From the NCBI RefSeq assembly GCF_004329815.1, contig NZ_SJPE01000022.1:1-33983 (forward strand): a stretch of DNA of 33,983 nt, given 5' to 3'. The DNA is from Flavobacterium silvisoli. Lineage in GTDB: Bacteria > Bacteroidota > Bacteroidia > Flavobacteriales > Flavobacteriaceae. Below are positions 9,621 through 16,625 of the stretch, piece by piece. Position 1 is the stretch's first letter. Every line of letters starts with the position of its first letter. A program made the position numbers and the translations under genes. The notes under the pieces were generated by a model. The model ran no database searches. It saw only the letters and a list, made by a program, of their open reading frames with translations, and had not been told where the DNA came from.

Positions 9621-10261
9621 GTAATCACTAATGACGTTAATTCTTTATTGGGTTTGGCATAACTCAATCGGTCTAACTGAACCGTTTTGTGGTAGCTATC
9701 TAAACCGGAGCATGTAATTGACGCTGCCTTTTCAATATCTACAAAACCATCTTCTTGAACGCATGCTGATGGCAGGTATACAGCCTTTACCTCTCCTATT
9801 ATCAGTATGGTATTATTGATTTTTAATTCGACTTTATCACACAATTGCATGGCCAGTTGCACATGACTTTCTTTAACAAAAGGAGCCCAAAAATCATTTT
9901 TATACTCAGGTTGTAACCCTGAAATATCAAACTCTGATACAGCTCTGTCGTAACGAGCCGACGTTTGATGGGCTTGTTTGAATATGGTTTGGTTGATATG
10001 ATTGAGAGTATAAAATTCTGTTTCTAAAATATTTTCGAGTGTATGACGTTCTACTACACCCGGTCGAAAAACCATTCCGAATAAAGGAGGATTGCTGCCT
10101 ATGTGCACCAAAGAATCAATAATAGCAAGATTGGTTTGTGAGGCGCTGTTTTGAGTCCCAACCAAGCAAACACTTTTAAATCCGCCAAGGCTGTTTACAA
10201 AATGCACTCGTTTTTGCTTTTCCATGGCCATTATATCATCGTAATCAATATGTTTTTGCAT
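9617..10261 (-). CDS. Flavin reductase-like (FMN-binding split-barrel) protein
   Basis: This 214-residue protein resembles the flavin-reductase-like domain family (PF01613): an N-terminal block with [15 protein letters not shown], then [25 protein letters not shown], and a later [19 protein letters not shown] segment with [11 protein letters not shown]. Members bind FMN and either reduce flavins or act as flavin-dependent oxidoreductases. The gene starts 12 bases after the DUF2452 stop and overlaps the photolyase start by four bases, so it is translated with the photolyases. Supplying or reducing flavin for them is a reasonable inference but is not shown by the sequence. No signal peptide is seen, so it is probably cytosolic. 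Confidence 0.85.
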   Translation of the reverse strand: MQKHIDYDDIMAMEKQKRVHFVNSLGGFKSVCLVGTQNSASQTNLAIIDSLVHIGSNPPLFGMVFRPGVVERHTLENILETEFYTLNHINQTIFKQAHQTSARYDRAVSEFDISGLQPEYKNDFWAPFVKESHVQLAMQLCDKVELKINNTILIIGEVKAVYLPSACVQEDGFVDIEKAASITCSGLDSYHKTVQLDRLSYAKPNKELTSLVIT

Positions 10262-10273
10262 ATTTTATATATT

Positions 10274-10684
10274 TTATTGATTGTTGTATGGCAATTCAAT
10301 CCATTTTTTATCGCTGTTCAGTTGAAATGTTCCCAAGTATTCTTTCTTCCATTGATTGGGTTCAATCAGAGACAAAAAGTTGATTCCGTCATGATTTCGG
10401 TATAAATGATAAATTTCGCCTACAATGGGTTCAAACGAAAATTTTGCATTGTAAACCAAATCGTTGTTCTGAAACTCACGCATCAACTGTTCATAGTGCT
10501 CTCTTAGCTCATTGAACTTTTGTTCAAATTGTTTGTTAACAGCATTGATTCCTCTGTTCTTCCAGGAAACTACATCCTCTGTGCTGATGACTGGGGCGCC
10601 AACATTAGTGGCATAAGACAACAAACCGGCATGGTAACCTTGCTCATCAGTATATACCACGTTATCAGGCCTTTCTTTTTTCAT
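10274..10684 (-). CDS. DUF2452 family protein
   Basis: This 136-residue protein of unknown function matches the DUF2452 pattern: ERPDNVVY near the start, YATNVGAPVI (24-33), a charged helical middle rich in Glu, Lys and Gln (41-72) that may form a coiled coil, then FEPIVGEIYHLY (84-95), FLSLIEPNQW (103-112) and LGTFQLNSDKKW (117-128). I chose ATG at 10684 because it lies four bases after the upstream stop. An in-frame ATG at 10774 would add 30 residues overlapping the TIGR03643 gene and without family likeness. It is the second gene of the photolyase operon; its role there is unknown. Confidence 0.85.
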   Translation of the reverse strand: MKKERPDNVVYTDEQGYHAGLLSYATNVGAPVISTEDVVSWKNRGINAVNKQFEQKFNELREHYEQLMREFQNNDLVYNAKFSFEPIVGEIYHLYRNHDGINFLSLIEPNQWKKEYLGTFQLNSDKKWIELPYNNQ

Positions 10685-10688
10685 ACAG

Positions 10689-10979
10689 TTATCGTTTTGA
10701 AATTTTATTATTAGAAATTGTTCGTTGTCTGTTGCATTTAAAACGGTGTATTTCTTCAGAGCGTTTTGCGACATGTTTGGTTTTACAATTTTCCACCCTT
10801 TTGCGCCATAGTTTGTAACTGCTGAATTTCAGTTCTTTCTTCATCAAAGCTTTGACATCAGCTTCAGACAACCCAAACTGAAAAGTTATCGCATCAAAAG
10901 GAGTGCGATCCTCCCATGCCATTTCGATGATTCTGTCAATCTCGCTTGCGTCTAATGATTTTTTTTGAAGGGTTATCAT
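10689..10979 (-). CDS. TIGR03643 family protein
   Basis: This 96-residue basic protein has the TIGR03643 signature: IDRIIEMAWEDRTPFDAI (15-32), FGLSEADVKALMK (35-47) and SSYKLWRKRVENCKTKH (53-69). The FGLSEADV segment looks like a helix-turn-helix-like element, and the Arg/Lys-rich tail would suit nucleic-acid contact, but no function is established. It is the first gene of the photolyase operon, 38 bases after a TACTTTTG promoter box, and stops four bases before the DUF2452 start. Its leading position and small basic fold make an autoregulator conceivable; that is inference only. Confidence 0.85.
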   Translation of the reverse strand: MITLQKKSLDASEIDRIIEMAWEDRTPFDAITFQFGLSEADVKALMKKELKFSSYKLWRKRVENCKTKHVAKRSEEIHRFKCNRQRTISNNKISKR

Positions 10980-11016
10980 TTTACATTTTGTTTAATATTT
11001 TACAGTAAAGGATAAA

Positions 11017-11024
11017 CAAAAGTA
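11017..11024 (-). promoter_or_regulatory. -7 box TACTTTTG for the photolyase operon
   Basis: The minus strand reads TACTTTTG, matching TAnnTTTG, 37 bases before the ATG at 10979. The 121-base region between this operon and aroB is divergent; aroB has only a weak box-like sequence (TTATTTTG at about 11069-11076). No palindromic operator stands out. Confidence 0.6.
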
Positions 11025-11100
11025 TTGAAATTAATTTAATCCGTACTAGAGTGTGACAAAAAAAATACCTTATTTTGCCTGATGCTATTTAACTCATTAT

Positions 11101-12168
11101 ATGCAAGCAATTCAAGCCTACGATTATTCGATATTATTTAATGAAATGGGATATGAAAAACTCAATATTTTGATTGAGGAAAATCAGTATTCTAACATTT
11201 TTGTTTTGGTCGATTCCAATACAAACGAACATTGTCTGATGCGGTTTTTATCTTTTTTAGCCACCGATAAAACCATTGAAATCATAGAAATTGAAGCAGG
11301 TGAAAGCGAAAAAAACATCAGTACATGTGTGGAAATTTGGACCATTTTAACTGAATTGGGTGGCGACAGAAAAACAGTTTTAGTAAACTTAGGAGGTGGT
11401 GTAATCACTGATTTGGGCGGATTTGCCGCATCAACGTTTAAAAGAGGTATCGACTTCATTAATATACCCACTACCCTACTGGCCATGGTTGATGCTTCCA
11501 TAGGAGGAAAAAACGGTGTGGATTTGGGAAATCTGAAAAATCAAATCGGGGTAATCAAAAATCCCAAAATGGTTTTAATCGATTCTGAATATTTGAGTAC
11601 GCTTCCACAAAACGAAATGCGTTCGGGTCTGGCAGAAATGTTAAAACACGGGCTCATTGCAGACCAAATGTACTGGTCACAATTCAAAGACCTGACGCAA
11701 CTTGATTTTGCAGATTTCGACGCTCTGATTCATCGTTCTATTGAAATAAAAAATGAAATTGTAATGCAGGATCCCACGGAAAACGGCATCCGCAAAGCAT
11801 TGAATTTCGGTCACACACTGGGACATGCTATTGAGAGTTATTTTATTGATAATGAAGACAAAAAAACATTATTACACGGAGAGGCCATTGCGGTGGGTAT
11901 GATTCTGGAGAGTTACATTTCGTGGCAAAAAAGACTGCTCTCGGAAACCGAATATTCAGAAATCAAAAATACCATAAAAGCGGTTTTTGACCCGGTTCCT
12001 TTCGAAGAAAATGACCTATCTCCTATATTGGATTTACTGATTCATGACAAAAAAAATGAATACGGAAAAATCCAATTTGCTTTGTTGGACGGTATCGGTA
12101 AAATAAAAATCAATCAAACTGCTGATAATGAATTGATTATAAAATCATTTACTGATTATAAAACTTGA
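11101..12168 (+). CDS. aroB: 3-dehydroquinate synthase
   Basis: This 355-residue enzyme converts DAHP to 3-dehydroquinate, the second step of the shikimate pathway, using NAD and a divalent metal. The NAD-binding GGGVITDLGG (98-107), PTTLLAMVDASIGGKNGVD (123-141) and metal-ligand segments GLAEMLKHG (176-184, with E179), FGHTLGHAIE and LLHGEAIAVGM are all present. The length is normal for the family. The gene reads from ATG at 11101, divergent from the photolyase operon. It is separated from speA by about 290 bases, so it is probably its own unit. No other shikimate gene is in the window. Confidence 0.97.
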   Translation: MQAIQAYDYSILFNEMGYEKLNILIEENQYSNIFVLVDSNTNEHCLMRFLSFLATDKTIEIIEIEAGESEKNISTCVEIWTILTELGGDRKTVLVNLGGGVITDLGGFAASTFKRGIDFINIPTTLLAMVDASIGGKNGVDLGNLKNQIGVIKNPKMVLIDSEYLSTLPQNEMRSGLAEMLKHGLIADQMYWSQFKDLTQLDFADFDALIHRSIEIKNEIVMQDPTENGIRKALNFGHTLGHAIESYFIDNEDKKTLLHGEAIAVGMILESYISWQKRLLSETEYSEIKNTIKAVFDPVPFEENDLSPILDLLIHDKKNEYGKIQFALLDGIGKIKINQTADNELIIKSFTDYKT

Positions 12169-12188
12169 TATTTTTTTATCTGCAATAC

Positions 12189-12220
12189 TTGCATTTCGAA
12201 AATTTTATTTTTTACATTTG
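12189..12220 (+). promoter_or_regulatory. Promoter TTG-N21-TACATTTG upstream of speA and its leader ORF
   Basis: TTG at 12189-12191 and TACATTTG at 12213-12220 are 21 bases apart, a good match to the Bacteroidota -33/-7 promoter. Transcription would begin at about 12224-12227, practically at the ATG (12226) of a 59-codon ORF. No full-match -7 box lies between there and speA, so the speA mRNA probably has a leader of about 230 bases. Confidence 0.6.
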
Positions 12221-12225
12221 CCCTA

Positions 12226-12405
12226 ATGAAAAAGAGTGCTAACACTACTAACCATAATGCTTTCGGCAAAGAAAATAATTCCGTTTCCTTTGCTGTTCCC
12301 AATTCATTTTTCAGACTGAAGAATGATGTTTCGGCTTTGTGTTCCCCCATCACTTTTTTATTTCAGGAAAAACTTCCGATTATTTATGCTAACATTAGAG
12401 TTTGA
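12226..12405 (+). CDS. Possible 59-residue leader ORF upstream of speA
   Basis: An ATG-started frame of 59 codons ends in TGA at 12405, 53 bases before speA. It begins MKKSANTTNHNAFGKENN and contains FAVPNSFFRLKNDVSALC and FLFQEKLPIIY. There is no signal peptide or membrane segment and I recognise no family. It would be leaderless or nearly so given the promoter at 12189-12220. It could be a real small protein, a regulatory leader peptide for polyamine synthesis, or untranslated 5' leader. The frame fills the largest part of an otherwise empty 290-base gap. Confidence 0.4.
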   Translation: MKKSANTTNHNAFGKENNSVSFAVPNSFFRLKNDVSALCSPITFLFQEKLPIIYANIRV

Positions 12406-12458
12406 ATGACAGTTTATTTTGGTTTTAAAAATAAATTAATCTGTAATTCTTAATCTAA

Positions 12459-13856
12459 ATGAACACTAAATATTTCGACTTAATCAATCAAACATTCTAT
12501 TTTCCTCAAGAAGAATTTACACTAAACAAAGACAACCTTCAGTTCCACAACATCGATTTGATGAAATTGGTTGAACAATACGGCACCCCTTTGAAATTCA
12601 CTTATTTACCGGCTATTTCCAACAACATCAACAAAGCAAAAGGCTGGTTCAGAAAAGCCATGGAAAAAAATGGTTACGAAGGAAAGTACTACTACTGCTA
12701 CTGCACCAAAAGTTCTCATTTCAAATTCATCATGAATGAGGCTTTTAAAAATAATATCCATATTGAAACTTCTTCAGCTTATGACATCAATATCGTAGAG
12801 AAATTGATGGAAGAAGGTAAAATAAACAAAAATACTTACGTAGTTTGTAATGGGTTCAAACGAGATGAATATGTTTCCAATATTGCTCGTTTGATTAACA
12901 ATGGTCACAACAAAACCATTCCGGTTATTGACAATTACGAAGAATTAGATTTGTTACAGGAACAAATTAAAGGTAAATTCAAAATCGGAATCCGTATTGC
13001 CGCAGAGGAAGAACCAAAGTTCGAGTTCTATACTTCTCGTTTAGGAATTGGCTACAAAGACATTGTGCCATTTTACAGAAAGCAAATTCAAGAAAATAAA
13101 CAAGTGGAACTGAAAATGCTTCACTTTTTCATCAACACCGGAATCCGAGATACTGCCTACTACTGGAACGAATTGTTGAAATGTATGAAAGTGTACATTA
13201 ACTTAAAACGCGAATGCCCAACGTTGGACTCCCTCAATATCGGTGGTGGTTTCCCTATTAAAAACTCACTGGCCTTTGAATACGACTACCAATATATGGT
13301 AGAAGAAATTTTGAATCAGATTAAAATTGCCTGTGACGAAGCCGAAGTAGATGTTCCTCATATTTTTACCGAATTCGGTTCGTTCACCGTAGGAGAATCA
13401 GGAGGTGCTATTTATCAGGTTCTTTATCAGAAAAAACAAAATGACAGAGAAAACTGGAACATGATTGACTCTTCATTTATTACTACTCTACCCGATACTT
13501 GGGCCATCAACAAACGCTTCGTAATGATGGCTGTAAACCGCTGGAATGACACTTATGAAAGAGTGCTTTTGGGTGGTATGACTTGTGACAGCGACGACTA
13601 TTACAATTCAGAACAACATATGAATGCTGTATATTTGCCTAAATACAACAAAGAAAAGCCTTTGTACATTGGTTTCTTTAATACCGGAGCTTATCAGGAA
13701 ACCATCGGAGGATTTGGCGGATTGCACCACTGTTTGATTCCGCAACCCAAACACATTCTGATTGATCGGGATGAAAACGGAATCCTGGCCACCGAGGTAT
13801 TTTCAGAACAACAAAGCTCTGAAGACGTCCTGAAAATATTGGGATACGGAAAATAA
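12459..13856 (+). CDS. speA: Arginine decarboxylase (biosynthetic, PLP fold III)
   Basis: This 465-residue PLP enzyme converts arginine to agmatine at the head of polyamine synthesis. The PLP lysine is probably K84 in YYYCYCTKSSHF (77-88). Other marks are HIETSSAYDINIV, LHFFINTGIRD, the phosphate-binding LNIGGGFP and a C-terminal FFNTGAYQETIGGFGG. The sequence is of the short Bacteroidota type, without the extra domains of the roughly 630-660-residue enterobacterial SpeA. It is followed 112 bases later by a deoxyhypusine-synthase-like gene that can make homospermidine, which places both in one pathway. No agmatinase or agmatine deiminase gene lies between or nearby, so the middle steps must be encoded elsewhere. 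Confidence 0.93.
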   Translation: MNTKYFDLINQTFYFPQEEFTLNKDNLQFHNIDLMKLVEQYGTPLKFTYLPAISNNINKAKGWFRKAMEKNGYEGKYYYCYCTKSSHFKFIMNEAFKNNIHIETSSAYDINIVEKLMEEGKINKNTYVVCNGFKRDEYVSNIARLINNGHNKTIPVIDNYEELDLLQEQIKGKFKIGIRIAAEEEPKFEFYTSRLGIGYKDIVPFYRKQIQENKQVELKMLHFFINTGIRDTAYYWNELLKCMKVYINLKRECPTLDSLNIGGGFPIKNSLAFEYDYQYMVEEILNQIKIACDEAEVDVPHIFTEFGSFTVGESGGAIYQVLYQKKQNDRENWNMIDSSFITTLPDTWAINKRFVMMAVNRWNDTYERVLLGGMTCDSDDYYNSEQHMNAVYLPKYNKEKPLYIGFFNTGAYQETIGGFGGLHHCLIPQPKHILIDRDENGILATEVFSEQQSSEDVLKILGYGK

Positions 13857-13905
13857 TAATCTGCAAAAAAACCAGTACTTTTAACATAATTAAATTATAA
13901 AAACA

Positions 13906-13947
13906 GTTTGTGGTTTTAGAAAAAAAGTTTTTCTTTGAACCGCAAAC
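13906..13947 (+). promoter_or_regulatory. Long intergenic RNA hairpin between speA and the homospermidine synthase-like gene
   Basis: The left arm GTTTGTGGTT (from 13906) pairs with AACCGCAAAC (to 13947), including a G-U pair. An inner A-rich/T-rich arm continues the stem to a small loop, with one mismatch and one bulge. No T-tract follows, so it is not a normal intrinsic terminator. It may act in mRNA processing, stability or attenuation. Confidence 0.5.
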
Positions 13948-13968
13948 TACTAACAACTTTATTACAAA

Positions 13969-14940
13969 ATGAAAGGACCCATCAGTCAGTTTATAGAAAA
14001 AAACTACCTTCACTTTAACGCCGCTGCCCTTGTTGATGCAGCCAAAGGATATGAAGAACACTTGCTTGATAACGGTAAAATGATGATAACATTGGCCGGT
14101 GCCATGAGTACTGCCGAATTAGGAAAATCATTAGCCGAAATGATCCGTCAGGACAAAGTGCACATAATTTCTTGTACTGGTGCCAACCTTGAAGAAGACA
14201 TCATGAACTTGGTGGCTCACAATTCTTACAAAAGAGTTCCGAATTACAGAGATTTATCTCCACAGGAAGAATGGGATTTATTAGAAAACCATTTCAACAG
14301 AGTAACCGACACTTGTATCCCCGAAGAAGAAGCTTTCAGAAGACTGCAGTCACACTTATTCGACATTTGGAATAATGCTGACTCTAAAGGAGAGCGCTAT
14401 TTCCCGCATGAATTCATGTATCAAATGATCAATTCAGGAGTATTAAAACAGTACTACGAAATTGACCCGAAAGATTCATGGATGGTAGCTGCTGCAGAAA
14501 AAAACCTTCCAATAGTAGTTCCGGGTTGGGAAGACAGTACTATGGGTAATATTTTCGCTTCGTATTGCATCAAAGGTCAATTCAAACCGACAACTATGAA
14601 AAGTGGTATCGAATACATGATGTGGTTAGCCGATTGGTATACTAAAAACAGCTCAGGAAAAGGAGTTGGATTCTTCCAAATTGGCGGCGGAATTGCAGGT
14701 GATTTCCCAATTTGCGTAGTACCGATGTTATACCAGGATATGGAAATGCACGACGTACCGTTTTGGAGTTATTTTTGTCAAATTTCAGATTCAACAACAA
14801 GTTACGGTTCTTATTCAGGAGCTGTCCCTAACGAGAAAATCACTTGGGGAAAACTTGACATTACTACCCCCAAATTTATTATCGAATCGGATGCTACCAT
14901 TGTGGCGCCACTAATTTTTGCTTACTTATTAGATTTATAA
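13969..14940 (+). CDS. Deoxyhypusine synthase-like protein, probable homospermidine synthase
   Basis: This 323-residue protein has the deoxyhypusine synthase fold: LAGAMSTAELG (42-52), HIISCTGANLEEDIMN (65-80), VVPGWEDSTMGNIF (183-196), GVGFFQIGGGIAGDFP (232-247) and the active-site block ITWGKL with K295, the lysine that carries the aminobutyl group in eukaryotic enzymes. Bacteria lack eIF5A, and bacterial homologues are known to make homospermidine from putrescine or spermidine. Homospermidine is the main polyamine of Flavobacterium, which fits. Position directly after speA supports a polyamine role. The start is ATG at 13969, after a long hairpin; no strong promoter box is seen between the genes, so it is probably an operon. 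Confidence 0.88.
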   Translation: MKGPISQFIEKNYLHFNAAALVDAAKGYEEHLLDNGKMMITLAGAMSTAELGKSLAEMIRQDKVHIISCTGANLEEDIMNLVAHNSYKRVPNYRDLSPQEEWDLLENHFNRVTDTCIPEEEAFRRLQSHLFDIWNNADSKGERYFPHEFMYQMINSGVLKQYYEIDPKDSWMVAAAEKNLPIVVPGWEDSTMGNIFASYCIKGQFKPTTMKSGIEYMMWLADWYTKNSSGKGVGFFQIGGGIAGDFPICVVPMLYQDMEMHDVPFWSYFCQISDSTTSYGSYSGAVPNEKITWGKLDITTPKFIIESDATIVAPLIFAYLLDL

Positions 14941-14950
14941 AAGATTTTTT

Positions 14951-15370
14951 ATGAGAAGAATTATTGTAGATTATGCTAAACTAACCGGAGACATACTAAA
15001 CCTATTGGTAGAGAAATTTCCTGAAGGCTATGATGACTCTGATATCATTCGTTTCAGAAATGCTCAAAACGAATTGGTTGAAGCAGTAGAAGTACGAACT
15101 GAAGACACCATATATCTGGTAAAAGTTAGTACCAAATTAGCTAGCCGTATGGAAAAATTCGACGAAGAGGACGATATTGATTCGGTAATTGAGCCTATCG
15201 AACCTATCAAAGGTTTGGACGATGATGAGGATGCTATTACCGCAGATGAAGACGATGAAGAAGTTGATTTACTGAAAGACGGCGGCGATTCTGAGGACGA
15301 TGATGACGATGACGATGATGATTTTGATGATTCAGACAACAACTTGGAAGACGAAGACGACGAAGAATAA
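14951..15370 (+). CDS. Highly acidic small protein of unknown function
   Basis: This 139-residue protein has a folded N-terminal part of about 70 residues (IVDYAKLTGDILNLLVEKFP, then RFRNAQNELVEAVEVRT and IYLVKVSTKLASRM), followed by a low-complexity tail made almost wholly of Asp and Glu, with a run of nine Asp near residues 118-126. I see no zinc finger, TOPRIM or polymerase motif. Relatives are, as far as I recall, often labelled DNA primase; nothing here supports that name. The acidic tail could mimic nucleic acid, bind cations or solubilise the protein. It starts ten bases after the homospermidine synthase-like stop and ends at a strong terminator, so it is the last gene of that transcript. 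Confidence 0.8.
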   Translation: MRRIIVDYAKLTGDILNLLVEKFPEGYDDSDIIRFRNAQNELVEAVEVRTEDTIYLVKVSTKLASRMEKFDEEDDIDSVIEPIEPIKGLDDDEDAITADEDDEEVDLLKDGGDSEDDDDDDDDDFDDSDNNLEDEDDEE

Positions 15371-15379
15371 TACTCAAAT

Positions 15380-15411
15380 AAAAAAGCCCCGATAATTCGG
15401 GGCTTTTTTAT
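15380..15411. terminator. Bidirectional Rho-independent terminator
   Basis: AGCCCCGA (15385-15392) pairs with TCGGGGCT (15397-15404) around a four-base loop, flanked by A and T runs on both sides. It serves the plus-strand polyamine transcript and the convergent DinB-like gene, whose stop codon is at 15411-15413. Confidence 0.92.
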
Positions 15412-15929
15412 TATAAATACCGCTCCTGAAAAACACGCTGATGGTGATTTTGATGTCCGATGATGACAAAGCCCAAAGCCCTAACCGACATTGGGTTGTT
15501 TGAGGCAGTTCCTATACGCATTAACTCCACTTCGGTAAACGATTTGAATAATGCCAAAGTTGCCTGACGTACGACCAGCAATTCGGTCAACAAATCCTGT
15601 ATACTTCTATTATTGGCATTGGCAACGTTTACATAATCATTTTCATCAAAACTCGCCAAGGGAGTCAGATCATTACGTCCAAATCGCAATGCACGATAAG
15701 CAAATATTCTTTCGGCATCAATAAGGTGTTGAAGGATGTCTTTTATTGTCCATTTGCCTTCGGCATAACGGTAATCAAATTTGTCCAGAGGTATATTTTG
15801 CACAAATTTAATCAAACGATGAACCGAAATTTCGAGTTCTTCGGTTAACGAATATTCTTCAGAGACTTGGCTGATGTAATCGGCATAATAGTGTGCATAT
15901 TCACCGGGTTGTAATTGTGATGGTTTCAT
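15411..15929 (-). CDS. DinB family protein (putative metal-dependent hydrolase or thiol transferase fold)
   Basis: This 172-residue protein has the DinB four-helix fold. The metal-binding histidines fit H68 (ILQHLIDAERIFAYRALRF), H159 and H163 (GHQNHHQ), the usual three-His arrangement. KWTIKDILQHL is the typical first motif. Many relatives are induced by DNA damage or use bacillithiol, but individual functions are mostly unknown, and the name does not mean DNA polymerase IV. It stands alone between two terminators. The start is ATG at 15929; the box upstream (CATCTTTG) is one base off the -7 consensus. Confidence 0.88.
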   Translation of the reverse strand: MKPSQLQPGEYAHYYADYISQVSEEYSLTEELEISVHRLIKFVQNIPLDKFDYRYAEGKWTIKDILQHLIDAERIFAYRALRFGRNDLTPLASFDENDYVNVANANNRSIQDLLTELLVVRQATLALFKSFTEVELMRIGTASNNPMSVRALGFVIIGHQNHHQRVFQERYL

Positions 15930-16044
15930 AGATGATTATTTGATAGTACAAAGATGTGGATTTTTTGGCAAAACAGTAACAGAAATAGCATTATCAATTT
16001 ACAAGAGGCTCCCGGCGTTATGCAAAAAACCGAATCAACAAGAC

Positions 16045-16078
16045 ATAAAAAAACCTCAAGCATTACTACTTGAGGTCT
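16045..16078 (-). terminator. Rho-independent terminator after the Lrp/AsnC regulator
   Basis: ACCTCAAG (16053-16060) pairs with CTTGAGGT (16069-16076) around an eight-base loop. On the minus strand it is followed by a T run. It resembles the terminator at 3838-3866 in its ACCTCAA stem. Confidence 0.85.
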
Positions 16079-16098
16079 GTTTATTATTTTCAGTCAAA

Positions 16099-16581
16099 CT
16101 AGTCTAATTCCTGGAAAATGGTATGCATCAAACGTTTTTTATCGTTGATACTTTCCTCCAAAGAAATCATGGTTTCAGTTCGGTATACTCCTTCAATATC
16201 GTCAATCATGAAGATTACATCTTTGGCATGTTTAGTGTCTTTCGCTCTTATTTTACAAAAGATATTAAACTTACCGGTGGTAACATGAGCAACAGTTACA
16301 TACGGAATTTCATTGATTCTCTCTAAAACAAATTTAGTCTGTGAGGTGTTATTCAAAAACACACCTACATAAGCAATGAAAGAATACCCTAATTTTTCAT
16401 AATCCAAAGACAATGAAGAACCTGTAATAATACCCGAATCTTCCATTTTCTTCACTCTGACGTGAACGGTTCCTGCCGAAATCAATAATTTTTTGGCAAT
16501 ATCTGTAAATGGGATTCTGGTGTTGTCAATCAACATATCCAAGATTTGGTGGTCTACTTCATCTAAGCGAAATTTACTCAT
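16099..16581 (-). CDS. Lrp/AsnC family transcriptional regulator
   Basis: This 160-residue protein starts with an AsnC-type winged helix-turn-helix (LDEVDHQILDMLIDNTR, then FTDIAKKLLISAGTVHVRVKKM, residues 6-48), a linker, and a C-terminal RAM ligand-sensing domain (YSFIAYVGVFL, then VTVAHVTTGKFNIFCKI and VYRTETMISLEE). Such proteins form octamers and answer to amino acids. The target is unknown; the flanking M14 carboxypeptidase gene is a possible target because peptidase and amino-acid genes are typical Lrp targets. The gene is 44 bases downstream of the carboxypeptidase stop and ends at its own terminator. Confidence 0.93.
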   Translation of the reverse strand: MSKFRLDEVDHQILDMLIDNTRIPFTDIAKKLLISAGTVHVRVKKMEDSGIITGSSLSLDYEKLGYSFIAYVGVFLNNTSQTKFVLERINEIPYVTVAHVTTGKFNIFCKIRAKDTKHAKDVIFMIDDIEGVYRTETMISLEESINDKKRLMHTIFQELD

Positions 16582-16625
16582 AAAAAAGATTTTATTTACT
16601 ATAATTTACTCTGTAATTCAAAGAC

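Noticed and set aside
12156..12353. A 65-codon minus-strand frame between aroB and speA
   Set aside because: It overlaps the aroB end, has no promoter box, and opposes the better-supported promoter and ORF on the plus strand.
15064..15342. A Ser-rich minus-strand frame
   Set aside because: It is the antisense of the Asp/Glu-rich tail of the acidic protein.
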